DNA of 40,000 bases from Tubiluchus corallicola (Eukaryota > Priapulida > Priapulimorpha > Priapulimorphida > Tubiluchidae), in contig JAQGDQ010000548.1 of the NCBI GenBank assembly GCA_030141605.1, positions 70,318 through 110,317 on the forward strand, written 5' to 3'. A program made the position numbers and the translations under genes. The notes under the pieces were generated by a model, which made no database searches, was not told the origin of the DNA, and worked only from the letters and a program-made list of their open reading frames with translations. Every line of letters begins with the position of its first letter. Position 1 is the stretch's first letter. Below are positions 21,637 to 32,690 of this stretch, one piece after another.

Positions 21637-23576
21637 TCACCACTTGCGTCAAAATGCCAAATGATTGCAAAGGTCAGGCTTAATAGGCACGTTTTCCTTT
21701 AAGAAGGTGAGGCCATGCTGGTCACCATAAATTTTCCATAAGCATCTTTCCAACAACATTGCTTCTGTTTTGTTATGTCTGTAGGGTAGACGATCGATAT
21801 ATTGGCCTCAACGTCCTGCTTAGGAGCTCAACTTTCCCACACGAACGTCTCGTAAAAGGCATTGTTCATACAGTACTAGTGGAAGATGTTTTCTCGGGCG
21901 ACGGAGTTTCCACATCCAAAACGAAGCTGGAAAGTGGCTTTTGTCTCTGTAAAAAAAGAATAAAAATGACACCTTATGGGCAAGTGAAAAATGTATGAAG
22001 TAACAAACTAAACTAACAATGGGAATGATTGATTGAAATAAACAGTCGGTCAACAAAGATGAAAGTTTGTTGCTGCAACGTGATAGTTTTTGTCATACCT
22101 TAGCTGCCCACCAATGCTTTTTCTGCCTTTAATGTGAAAATTGTGGACCTCAATCCAACCGTGTCTGTTGCCCAGGGCTTACCTAAAGTATTGTACAACC
22201 AAGGTTTACCATTGTTGATAAATGAAACTTCTACAGCAAAATAATAATAACAGTATTGCAGGAATACTAAAATCGCAGATCATAGGCACAATTATGTAGA
22301 TTCCAAGGTTCCTGATGGGTAGCAAGTGTTTTCAGGGGTGAATACTAGCAGTAAGAGATAAGGATGTGCTATTGTTGATGGAAATGATGCTGAATTTGGA
22401 TTTTTGTTACCATGTGTATATTTCATTTGCATTATTGTTGATAATCGGTTTTACAGAGTCTGCTAAAACCCTTTTGGGCTGCCTTCATCGGAGACTAGTG
22501 TGGTGGGATTAATGTGAGCAAGGATTCATTTCATGTGAAATACGAGCAGAGTGTAAGTATGTGTCTACAGAGTTGTTTATTTTGGACAGTAAGTTTGTTT
22601 GGAAGGTTCTAGGCTTGTAAAGCAGATGGATTTTTGGAGGCAGAAATGGAAAATGACAGAGACCTTGCCGATGACTCCATGCTATAACTAATGCAATAAA
22701 ATGTCTATTTAAACATTGCTGTTTTACGTAGCAACGATGATTACATAATTACTAGACATTTTAGTGCAAACAAACGTGGAGAGTTTTTTTTGCCGTTGGA
22801 GAAGAATTTTTATTTCTTAAATCAAAGTGAATATTGTGAAACATCTGTTGATGGTCTGTGAGAGACAATAGTTAAATGCACAATGTTGTATCGACAACCT
22901 TTACGTAGCACCAGCACGACTCAGGAGTGAGGTAATTGCCTCGTCATACTTCTTCACTTAGAGCTCTTGGACAACCCACCCTGTGAGAGATTCTGAAACT
23001 TTCGGAGCATTGGTGGAGTGTTCACATAGTGGTGGAGTCCGCAGTATTCTGGTTATACTATTCGGCGGTAGAGGAGAAGCAGAGATACGACTATGATTCC
23101 AGATTATACTACTTGTGGCGTGTCAGAACTCATGGATCGGCTACATAGTGGAGCATCCTCCTTATTCCAGTGCAGGATCATGGATTTGGGACTGTGAACC
23201 ATCCTTGGTGCACTCTGGAAGAGCCGGCCATCGGGAACGACGTATAAACATGAGTATACTCCTTGCTACTTGTCAAATCTGGGCCCAGTTCTTGTTCAAT
23301 AATATACTATATAATTTGCACAGCATCCAGGTGTTTATGTTGTTCTATTTCAAAGTTTGTGAAAACATTTTACGATTAACAACTCAATGATTATATTTAA
23401 TAAAATAATCGAGTCCTATAGGAGAATTGCCCCAACATGAATCCAAACGCTTGGTAATGAAATTTGTAGAAATAATTACCCTGACGTGTAACTAAATTTA
23501 GATTTGAGACTTTGATACTAAATTACCCTAGATCAATTATAATATATTAGCTTTAATACCACAAACTACCACATAG
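21637..23576. other. non-coding stretch before the viral fragment
   Basis: No gene was recognised. Opposing chance frames overlap at 21759-22056. A 91-codon frame at 23115-23390 has no recognised domain. The stretch 23250-23570 is plainly non-coding and abuts the viral E fragment. Confidence 0.45.
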
Positions 23577-24921
23577 ATGGAATTACAATGTGTATCTATT
23601 GGTCTCGAAGAGGCCAAAAGACCATTGAAATTCCATCTTTCTGAAGGAAGAGTCACTCAAGTAATTAAATTTGAGTATCTAATCCCTTTTAACAACATTG
23701 TAACTGCTAGATCAGACGCCGGATGGCCAGCTCAAGCCGTGAATGCTAGAACTAGTAACGATGAAATATGCTCTACTGGAGAGATTGGGCGAGGCTGGGG
23801 CAATTGCTGCTTCCTGTTTGGAACAGGTTTGACACAAACATGTCTATTGCCAACAACGGTGTCTAGATCAGCACTAGAATATGCCTGGATCTTCTGAATA
23901 CATGACATGGAGATGACAGCAGCATTTACTGTAGGAACCAATCATGATAAAGGAGATACTAGATCCATGGGCAAAATATCACAGAATGGGGAAGACAAGA
24001 TGGTGCTATGTACTAGAGTAGGAAATGGTAATTGGAAGCATAATGATACAGAGTGTGAGGTGGCAGAAGGCCAGAAAATAGTTATGCATAAAGGAAAAAC
24101 TAGCACTATCATTACCTTAACAGGACTAGCAAGAATGGTAGTTGATTGCGATGTAAAGGAACACGACTCACATAATAATGTATACCTTATAGTGTACGAA
24201 AAAGAAGAAGCCACAGGGGGACTGGACAGATAAGGGTAAGGTAGATGGTCCAGCAACAACATTGGATCTGCCATATGTCACAGAATTAGGTGGAAAGCTG
24301 CACTATGCAGAAAGACTGATAAAATGGGGAGAAGTTGATATTAATTCCATTCACTATTGGATAAGAGAAGTGAGCGGGAGAGAATTAAACCATAAGCTGA
24401 AGACTAATGGAAGAGTAAAACTGGAGGCATTGCATGTATCAGTAACGATGGTATGCAGACTAGGCATCAAGCCAGTTAAATTAAATTTGGCCACAGTGAA
24501 TGAAAGTGATAAGGATGAACCAATTAGGATAAGTACATATTTGAAAGAGGATTGTACTTTAGTGGTAACATCAACAACTTGTCATGTTTCTCCTCAAACA
24601 GTAACTTACTCATCCATAAATACAATTGAGAAAATCATTAAGGTTGGCTGTCCAACATCAACCGGAAAGGTATGTGTTGGAACAAATTGTGTTAAGGTAG
24701 GTACTGATAAAATGTGGTTAAATTGGGCTTCACATTATGTAGAATCATGGAGACGCTATTCTACGGCAGTGACACAGGATCCTACAGCTGGACTTGGTGC
24801 TTTTGGAGGAGGATTAGTTAAAGGAATGAAAAGAACAGTCAGTGATATACTCAAAAGTATAGGATTTGATAGTTCTTTTAAGAATAGGATTAATAGTAGT
24901 AGGCTACTTTGTGTGCACTAG
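23577..24921 (+). pseudogene. E: endogenous flavivirus-like envelope (E) gene, broken
   Basis: This is a relic of a flavivirus class II fusion glycoprotein. The diagnostic feature is the fusion-loop signature, RGWGN at 23790-23804 followed by CCFLFGTG, with cysteines before (23766) and after (23841). Counting back from these, the fragment starts near what would be the second conserved cysteine of E (about residue 30). The downstream part covers the rest of the ectodomain. It ends in a stem-like segment with a glycine cluster (24790-24825, GLGAFGGGLVKG) and an amphipathic helix. The total of about 450 codons fits E (about 500 residues) minus its start. Breaks: an in-frame TGA at 23895-23897, a frameshift within about 24212-24231 beside a run of five Gs, and a further frame change between about 24880 and 24944. 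It is not functional as it stands. Its host insertion mechanism is not visible; no LTR or poly-A tract adjoins it. Confidence 0.82.
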
Positions 24922-24943
24922 AATGTAGAATGATAAAGGAGCC

Positions 24944-25231
24944 ATGCTAGGTATAGGGCTAATGGTACTTGGAGTGACGAGTTTTATACCAGGAGTAATG
25001 ACTCAATCTGTTGAGTTCAACAAAGAGGTTCAAAAACAACTGGATACTCTTTGGGAAGAACTTAAGAAAAAAGATGAAGCCATAAAAAGTAGGGATGATT
25101 TGTTGTATGATGGTGTATTGATGTGTTGTATGATGAGGGCATTTCCTGATGGTGTACGACCTGGAGGACTTGGTTTTGTTCCACCACCTCTGGAGCATGC
25201 AATCTACCGGAATTTAGAAGACTTTGGCTGA
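24944..25231 (+). pseudogene. membrane segment plus coiled coil, downstream of E relic
   Basis: The frame encodes 95 residues, opening with a hydrophobic segment (MLGIGLMVLGVTSFIPGVM) that sits where the last E transmembrane helix would lie. After it, flaviviruses have NS1, but nothing here resembles NS1. Instead there is a charged, coiled-coil-like stretch (QKQLDTLWEELKKKDEAIK), a CC pair and a tail with PPPLEH and YRNL. The tail could be a cytoplasmic domain of a captured envelope, host sequence joined at integration, or chance coding. The frame differs from that of the E fragment, so a frameshift lies between them. The function is unknown. Confidence 0.4.
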
Positions 25232-25575
25232 CGACATCTTGCCGCTTGCACTAAATAGACGACGTTAGTAAAGTTTTTTTTATAATTATTAAATGTCAAC
25301 CGTAATTAAGAATTAACATTAACACTTTCATGTAATTATACAATTAGTCTTTTTCAGCCACTCTAGGTTCTACTGCACAGACTGGTTGGTGCTTGGAATC
25401 TGAAAATCAGTGCTGAATATTTCAGTCGAAGCATCTGTAATATTTTTCATAATGAAATCACCTCTTTTGTTGTCTTAATTTTTCGTACGGAGGTCTTAGA
25501 TGATTTGAAATATAATCTTGAGATGTTAGTTATGGAACAGAATAGAAATGTTTAGCGTGAAAGATCTTACTACTC
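25232..25575. other. non-coding stretch, nothing recognised
   Basis: AT-rich sequence between the viral relic and the duplicated block. No repeat, tail or target duplication was recognised. Confidence 0.45.
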
Positions 25576-25998
25576 GGTCTAACCGTTGCTTAACTTTAAC
25601 ACAGGCTAATGCTTGAAGCAGAGAATAACTTTGCAAAAACATCTAAATTTAATAATTTAATCATTTTTTGATAACAGACTACAAGAAAGAAAATGGGAAG
25701 AGAAACAAGGTTGAAAAGGTCACATTTAGCCTGGATTCGAACCAGGGAAAACGTGATTACAAGTATTTTGGTCTTGGCCAATAAGTCTTAAATATGCCAT
25801 CTAATACAACATGTTCAACTGTCAGTTTACTTGAACTACAGAAATTAATTGAATTTCTTATCTGTTAGACCTAAGCTTTTGTAATAATTAATGTATTTCC
25901 AAAAAAATGTTAATAATGTCGGATTACTAGACGAATTGTTAGGATTAAAGACCTGCTTTGATAACTGCTAATTGTTCATTATATTTTTCTTATAATTA
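25576..25998. repeat. duplicated block, copy 1, left part
   Basis: This part matches 37898-38292 nearly base for base with small indels, for example CAACATGTTCAACT and GTTAGACCTAAGCTTTTG in both. Copy 1 is then interrupted by the hAT element and resumes at 31995. The similarity starts just after TCTAACCGTT here and ATTAACCGTT in copy 2. Confidence 0.93.
25730..25746 (-). other. tRNA T-arm-like motif (possible SINE/tRNA relic)
   Basis: On the minus strand CCTGGTTCGAATCCAGG forms a perfect 5-bp stem with a TTCGAAT loop, i.e. a T arm and a Pol III B-box. An ACTTGTAATC segment upstream on that strand resembles an anticodon loop reading TGT. The remaining arms do not pair well, so it is not called as a functional tRNA. 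The same motif is at 38029-38045 in copy 2 of the block. Confidence 0.4.
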
Positions 25999-26463
25999 CA
26001 AGGCCGTAGTCGGCAGTCCGGCCATGGCTGGACCACTTTTTCTGCCATACGTGCCTAGACATCTCCCCTTCATTATTTATAATGACAACAATAAAGCACA
26101 TAAAACGTTTCTATTCGATGCTAAAGGAAGCAATTTTGGTTTAGACTTCATTATTATATCCAATCAGCAAACAGAAATTATATCCAATCAGCAAACAGAA
26201 TAACGCACTCGTTTTTGTTACTCATTCTCAAAGCTGAAATACTAGCTGCCTATCAAACTCTGTGATTATCGATTGCTTCTCTAGCTGGCAGTTAAAGTGT
26301 GTGTTTCGTCTCAGCCAGCTATATTATCTTTTCACTGGGTCAACTGTTGGATGTGAATTTTATCTTTATTGTGAATTTATGTTTTTATGTGAATTTTATC
26401 TTTATTGTGAATTTATGTTTTTATGTGAATTCATCTATCATGGATATACCACCGGTTCCAAAT

Positions 26464-26833
26464 CACATTTCCCCAACGCTCGTTTGGTCATAAAAACATT
26501 GTGCAAAGAAGTTTTCAGTCTTCCTGGTTTGCAAATAGAACGTGGTTGCATTATGACGAAGCAAACGACCTTGCGTTTTGCCATGTATGCATTGTGATTC
26601 TTGTCAGGATACTACTAGTGATTCCGGCTACAAATTCTACAAGTGAAAGGACATTCTCAGCCCTGCGTAGAGTAAAAACTTATTTGCGTAGTACGATGAC
26701 TCAAACTAGACTGAACAATCTCATGACTTTGCATGTACATATGGATAGAACAGACGCTCTCGACCTGAAGGAAATTGCGAACGAGTTTACTGCTAGAAAT
26801 GAGCGGCGCAGATGTGTGTTTGGAAAGTTTTAA
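26464..26833 (+). pseudogene. hAT transposase relic: TTF-type finger fused to dimerisation domain
   Basis: The frame reads QRSFGHKNIVQRSFQSSWF and then WLHYDEANDLAFCHVC, the N-terminal TTF/BED-like zinc-finger region of hAT transposases related to ZMYM-type proteins. It passes directly into PATNSTSERTFSALRRVKTY and LNNLMTLHVHMDRTD, the C-terminal hAT dimerisation domain. The whole catalytic RNase H-like core, several hundred residues, is missing, and the ends are joined in frame. An internally deleted hAT derivative of this kind can bind ends and dimerise in principle but cannot cut. Whether it is made is unknown. It ends at the TAA at 26831-26833; the start is unclear. Confidence 0.8.
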
Positions 26834-26911
26834 TCAATCATGTCATCATTGAGTATGTGTAGTGCTCTATTATATTATAACTCTGTATTATAAATTATAC
26901 TTGATATATAT

Positions 26912-27944
26912 AATTGATGACAATGACAGCAGTACTAACGAGGCAGATGACGCTGAATATAGCTCGGTCAAAGAAATGAAAGCATTAGCTGTAAATTTAA
27001 CCAAGAAGTCAAAAGATGTTGAAAAACTAAGGATAGTCATAAATGTTATGAGAGGACATGACAATTCGCAGCAAATATTAGAAAAACTGGAAACAGTTAA
27101 CAACTTGGTTGTAAACCTAGACAAAAAGATGTCACAAATAATATCAGGCCAAATTGGCAAACCTTTATATAGCAATGCAGTCAGAAAAAACCTGCCAAGG
27201 TCATTCTCTGAAACAGCCAAGACAAGTAACACTTCAAGTAACTCCTCGTCCATATAGGACCCTGATAAAACTGTCATTGTAGAAAATGTGAGCTAAAAAC
27301 ATCTCGTCAGTTCCAGCATTAACATTAAGAAGAATTTGTGTACACATTTTCCGAGAACGAAATTTGATATTGCCTTCAGAACATCCAGAGGGAAAATTCA
27401 ATTACAAGTCCCAGATAAAACAACAGCAAACGATATGATAAAGAACTGGAAGCCAGAATATATGGGAGGTGGTACTCGCGTAAGAAAGCCAGTATCTCCG
27501 CGTATGAGCGACGCAGAAACACGCGCTGATATTGAAAGATACTATGACATCATCCAGATTGAACGCTGCAAAAGAAAAGACGGGAAAAACTTGCCATTAG
27601 TGAAAGTTACGTTCCAGACAGGAGACGATCTCACAAAAGCAGTCCAGGAAAGCCTACCAATCGGTCAAATGATGTGCTCGGTAGAAGAGTTTGCTCCTAA
27701 GAGAAGACCACTCAGATGTTTTAAGTGCCAGGGGTACAAACACATTGCGAAATGGTGTACTAGAGGCTCCAAATGTGGAAAATGCTCAGGAAAGCATGAA
27801 TCAAACGAGTGTACTTCAGAACAGTTAAAGTGTGCAAACTGTGGCGAATCGCACGCGGCATGGGACAGAAGTTGTGAACTTTACGTAAATGAAGCCAAAC
27901 GACTAAGCAATTACTCACCCTCTTTACCTACATCATTCATATGA
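26912..27944 (+). pseudogene. LINE ORF1 (coiled coil plus zinc knuckles), two in-frame stops
   Basis: The ORF1 RNA-binding protein is readable in one frame throughout, interrupted by TAG at 27255-27257 and TAA at about 27294-27296. The N-terminal part is a charged, coiled-coil-like region (SVKEMKALAVNLTKKSKDVE). The C-terminal part has three zinc knuckles: CFKCQGYKHIAKWC (CX2CX4HX4C), CGKCSGKHESNEC and CANCGESHAAWDRSC. Proteins of this kind bind LINE RNA and help form the retrotransposition particle. The stop TGA overlaps the ORF2 start as ATGA (27941-27944), an arrangement expected for termination-reinitiation coupling. Confidence 0.85.
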
Positions 27945-30900
27945 TAACATTCTCATGTCCCGCTTGCGAGAAACCTGTTAAACATAACCAAAAGGCTCTA
28001 GGATATGACAACTGTTATAGGTGGATTCACCTAAGATGCTTACCGTTATCTGTTGACGATCATAATGACCTGGCTACAGATGATAATGAATGGTTTTGCC
28101 ATCTTTGTCTACAGTCTATTTTCCCATTTAATAATATACCAGATGACGAAGAATTTAAACATATTGCACGTTTTTCAAATATTGGTTCTATCTTGTGCGA
28201 TTATAACTTAAATCTCTTTTGCACTGAATCAGATGATAGCAATAATATCACGAATATGGCACATCCTGATTTAAATTTTTTTAATACACCAAACTTAATA
28301 CCAAAAAGCAATTACTATGATGAAGATCAGTTCACATCTTTGTACAGTAACACTGATTTCAATACACCACTGTCTATGATCCATGTTAATATTCGTAGCC
28401 TAAAAGCTAATTTTGATTATTTAAATGTATATTTAGAATCATTAACTATAAGTTTTTCAATTATTGCCTTATCAGAAACATGGCTCCAAGATGATTCAGG
28501 AGTAACCATTTTCCTGCCTGGATATGAATTTATAAATCGTAAACACAAATCTGGTGGTGGAGTCGGCTTGCTTATAAGGAAAGACATACCTTATACAGTG
28601 AGAAAAGACCTATGCCACATCAATGATCCAGACATAGAATCACTCTTCATTGAATTACGCAGCAAGAATAAAAATACAATAATGGGAGTAATATATAGAC
28701 CACCTGGTGAAAATCCTAACCATTTCACAGACAAAATACAGAACACTATGGCAATTGTTAATCGACAAAACAAACATATTTTCTTACTAGGAGACTATAA
28801 TATAAATTTAATAAACCACGCTTCTCACAACGAAACCGGACACTTTTTAGACACAATGCTGACCAATTATCTGTTTCCTACTGTTACAAGACCAACAAGA
28901 ATTACGCCTTATTCAGCAACACTAATTGATAATATATTTACGAATGCACTAGATTATAAGTATAAATCAGGTATTTTTCTAACAGATATAACAGATCACC
29001 TCCCAATTTTTTTAATTATTGATCTCAAAATTGAAACATACAGTAAGGAATACGTGCGCAAACATACTTATAATGTTCATATAAAAAACAAAATTATCCA
29101 AGATTTAAATCAATGTGACTGGTTAGATTTATATTCTGCAACTAATACCGAAGACGCATACAATTTATTTCATACTAAGCTTTCTGATATCTATAACAAA
29201 CATATTAAACTACAGAAAAGCAATAACAATCATCAAGCAGCAAAAAACCTTGGATTACTACAGCAATTTTAGTAAGGGTTAAGCGGAAAAATAAAATGTA
29301 TCGTTCTCTGGTGAACAAGACAAATAATGACGTATCTGAAGTAGAATACAAACGATATAGAAATGAACTTAATACAGTTATAAAAGCATCAAAATGTCAG
29401 TATTATAGGGATAGATTGATGACAGTTAAAGATAACATAAAAAAGACATGGGATACAATGAAAGAAATTATGCATAAAGAAAGGCAAAATCGACCCATTA
29501 CGTTGTTCATAAACAATTAATTAAAAATAATGTAGAGGTGGCAAATGCTTTTAACGATTACTTTGCCAATATTGGACCAATATTATCAGAACAAATTGAA
29601 AACACAAACATAAATCCATGTACATATCTTAAAGGTACCTACCGACAAAGCTTTTTTATTAGTGCAGTAACAGAAAATGATATAATAAATACTTGTAAAT
29701 CGTTTAATCGGAATAAAGGTCCTGGTAAGGACAAAATGTTACCTAAAGTCGTAATAGACACCATTGACTACATCTGTAAACCTTTGCAATATTTAATTAA
29801 TTTATCTTTTCTTACAGGTGAAATACCAACGAAATTGAAAGAATCAATTATTGTTCCTTTGTTTAAATCAGATGATCCCATGTCTCTGAACAATTATAGA
29901 CCAGTGTCCTTATTGCCTTTTATATCAAAAATATTAGAAAAAGTTTTTTACAATCAGTTATCTCATTATTTAATAAAAAAAGAATTCTGAGTAATAAACA
30001 ATTTGGTTTCAGAAAAGGTAGCTCCACTGAAATAGCCTTAACAAAAATTATAGAAAATATCATTAATACTGTTGAAAACAATGGCACATCCTACGGAGTA
30101 TTTTGCGACCTATCAAAAGCATTTGATACAGTAAACCATGACATTCTGCTAAATAAGTTGTACTATTACGGTATCAGAGGTTTGCCTCATATGTGGCTAA
30201 AGAATTATTTAACAGGGCGCACTCAGACAGTAAAATATAATAACGCTTTTTCAGATGTAACACCAATCAAATGTGGCGTGCCCCAAGGCTCAGTCCTCGG
30301 GCCACTACTTTTTTTAATTTATATTAATGACATCAAATTTTGTGTTAAAAATCACAATTTATTTCAGTTTGCTGATGATACAAGCATTTTTTTTAGCTTT
30401 CATAAAATAGAAACCAATAGACTACATAAATACAGTTCTACATGATCTAGCTATATGGTTCAAAACTAATAAACTTTCACTAAATTCATCAAAAACAAAA
30501 TACATTCTGTTTAGATCCCGAAGTAAACCAATCCAGGCGAACCACGATTTAATAATAGACCATAAAAGAATTACACGTGTAAAAGAACTGAAATTTCTGG
30601 GATTAATACTGAATGAGCATCTAGACTGGCGACCACATATTTTCATGATCAGATTAAAAATATCAAAAAATATAGGTATCATTTCATATATTAAAAACTT
30701 TCTGAACACCGACCATCTTCTAACATTATACAACAGTTTAATATTATCATATTTAAATTACTGCACAACATTATGGGGCTTTACTTATACTACAAATTTA
30801 GAATGCTTAAGAGTTTTACAACGAAAATTTTTACGTGTCATCTTCAAACTAGACAAAAGGAGCACAATTACTACTACACATTTTAAGCAATGTCAAATAT

Positions 30901-31187
30901 TACTTCTGGATGATGTCATTAATTTTAATGGATGTATATACATGTATAGAACAAACAACAACTTATTTCCAACTTTTTTTGAAAATCCAGTCAAGATAAA
31001 TGTAAAAAAATACAATACCAGACATAATGAATATATACCAAGACGTTGTAGAACAAATATGGCGAAACACTTCATTAGCTATATGGGACCAGTCCTATGG
31101 AACAGACTAAGCCGCAATTCGAAATGTAGTCACTCCCTTTTAACTTTTAAAAAAACCGTCAGAAAAGAAATATTTCAAAAGTATTAA
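27941..31187 (+). pseudogene. LINE ORF2: PHD finger, AP endonuclease, reverse transcriptase; frameshifted
   Basis: ORF2 nicks target DNA and copies the LINE RNA at the nick. The first segment (27941-29272, 443 residues) opens with a PHD-like finger (Cys6, Cys9, Cys25, His30, Cys33, Cys53, Cys56). An AP-type endonuclease from about residue 145 to 360 follows, with its motifs present: HVNIRS, SETWL, GVIYRPP, GDYNIN and TDHLP. Later segments (29296-29520, 29538-29990, about 29990-30445, 30645-31187) are in shifting frames. They hold the RT fingers (GPGKDK, NNYRPVSLLP), FCDLSKAFDTVNH near 30107, GVPQGSVLGP, and the catalytic FADD at about 30371-30382. One frameshift lies at the A run near 29974-29980. 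Active-site residues survive but the protein cannot be made in one piece. Confidence 0.92.
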
Positions 31188-31994
31188 GAGTAACACAATT
31201 TTAGGCTCAAACTGTATACATCAAAAAATTATTCTGTAATGAAATTTGCACATTATGGTCTATATATAAGTAACTGTGGTAAATACAGTTGTATTTTATA
31301 TATTATATATGAAGTGTATTTATGTGTGTAAAATGTATTGTACTTCTGCAAATTGAGAATAAAATTTGAATTTGAATTTGAATTTGAAAATTTGAAAAAA
31401 AAAGAAATGAAACAGTTTTCGCAAGCAGTAAGAAGTAATTGTATACATATGCTACATCAACAACTTTGCAAAACTATATTGTCGCAATCAGCTTAACGCT
31501 TAAGTAAGAAGAAGTAAATTCGTTTTGGCACATTTGAGTGTGCCGCCTCTTTTGCACATTGCTCCGTTTGGTTGCTATGGCTTGTTAATATTATTAAAAT
31601 TTTAATGCAAATCTAATCCCTACATCTTGTCATTCACCATTGTTTCTCATCATATCATTACACTTATTACCTTACAGGCTTTCCTTCCTTTTATCTTGAA
31701 ACTTTGTTATTCCATTTTGCCTATTCAGCTCAGACCTTACAAGTTCATCTTCTGATCTGAGCCGATAATTGACTGCGCTGAATTAATCAATTGTTTGGCT
31801 ATATTTCATCTATTATTTTCAAATTGTGAATTTTTGTGTAAGATATTGTAAAATTGTACTTGGCTTTTGGAATAAATAAATTATATTATATATTATTATA
31901 TTAATATACTCTTCTGTATGTTGCTGCTGTATTCTTCTTCTACCTGTTCCGTATCTGTGGTCGGACCACTTTTCAAAAGCCGACTACGGCCCTG

Positions 31995-32690
31995 AATTAA
32001 CGCGATGACATAGTAAGTCCTATTACTTCATAATAAGTCACATTTTAAAGCATAACTTTATGAAGTTCAGCAATAGTGAAATTGCTTTGTTAATTTCAGA
32101 ATCAAGATGATGAGTGATTACTTTCTGTTTTGTTTAGATGCAATTGTAGAACCTATAGGCAACGATTCAAGAATACGACCACCAGCGTTATTTCATGATC
32201 CCTATGAACTTGATGGAGCTGATCGGTATGCGGCGCACTGGCTGGATCCACATTCTGATGATGACAGGGAGATGGAGGAACTGAGGGCTGCCAGGCGTGT
32301 CCATTGGAAAGGAATGGTTCGCCATCGTCGGGCTGAGGGCACAGATTGGGTTTCTTACGAGTACGTGCCACCGTTATCTCCTCGGCGACGAGAGGAGGAA
32401 TCCGAGGATCATGATAGCGACTGGACGACACATCTGTTATTCCCCATCCTATGTGAACAGTGATGTTTTCAGCAGCGATGAAGACTTAAAAAATATGGAA
32501 GAAATTAAGTATGTAATTTCTTGCTGTAACAAGGTTAAGGCATTTTCTTAAGTGCTTAGTTATTAGTGCTTAATTATTATAAAGTCTATGACTGCATCTG
32601 TATTGTAAGATATTCATTTACAGAAGGTAAACGACATACTACTAATACAACTTTAATAAGCTAAAGTCTGCTTACTACACAGCTATGGTC
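31995..32690. repeat. duplicated block, copy 1, right part
   Basis: This part matches 38293-39070, resuming at AATTAACGCGATGAC after the hAT insertion. Relative to copy 2 it lacks about 50 bases near 32570 and 32 bases inside the exon-like region. Confidence 0.92.
32138..32509 (+). pseudogene. exon-like fragment of an unknown host gene, copy 1
   Basis: The fragment is bounded by an acceptor-like CTTTCTGTTTTGTTTAG (ending 32137) and a donor-like AAGTATGT (about 32508-32515). The frame is acidic and then Arg-rich: VEPIGNDSR, LFHDPYELDGADRYAAHWLD, LRAARRVHWKG, SPRRREEESE. It is shared with 38446-38849. Relative to copy 2, this copy has lost 32 bases after GACTGG (about 32423), which shifts the frame and ends the reading early. 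Both copies therefore seem to descend from a once-coding exon. No known domain was recognised. Confidence 0.55.

Larger units (their letters stand above)
26895..31403 (+). mobile_element. non-LTR retrotransposon (CR1/Jockey-group LINE), full coding region, broken
   Basis: A two-ORF LINE inserted into the hAT element. ORF1 carries CCHC knuckles. ORF2 carries a PHD-like finger, an AP-type endonuclease and a reverse transcriptase. The 3' end has AATAAAA near 31357 and a (TTTGAA)n tail with an A run ending about 31403. The 5' boundary is approximate because no target-site duplication could be recognised. Multiple frameshifts make this copy inactive. An N-terminal PHD finger on ORF2 is found in some CR1/L2-like lineages; the exact clade needs an RT tree. 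Confidence 0.9.
25999..31994 (+). mobile_element. hAT element, internally deleted, carrying a nested LINE
   Basis: The terminal inverted repeats are CAAGGCCGTAGTCGG (25999-26013) and CCGACTACGGCCCTG (31980-31994). A second inverted match, GGACCACTTTT against AAAAGTGGTCC, lies inside them. The duplicated block at 37.9 kb supplies the empty site: its sequence runs straight through TAATTAACG at 38295, whereas here that site is split and AATTA is present on both sides. Without the LINE (about 4.5 kb) the element is about 1.5 kb, mostly hAT 5' and 3' regions plus a transposase relic. Short tandem duplications lie at 26148-26200 and 26357-26425. Confidence 0.85.

Noticed and set aside
23041-23240. 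Possible prM remnant upstream of the E relic (one frame reads NHPWCTLEEPA, similar in feel to the WLWCIVERPE stretch of the 35.8-kb relic).
   Set aside because: The similarity is a few residues, the frame has stops, and 23250-23570 between it and the E relic is clearly non-coding. A profile search could revive it.
23115-23390. 91-codon frame as a host gene.
   Set aside because: No domain, composition like the surrounding DNA, and no splice or start context.
25715-25800. A functional tRNA-Thr gene on the minus strand.
   Set aside because: Only the T arm pairs well; acceptor, D and anticodon stems do not.
26862-27257. A separate host gene before the LINE.
   Set aside because: It is in the same frame as the LINE ORF1 knuckle domain and separated from it only by two stops, so it is the ORF1 N-terminal part.
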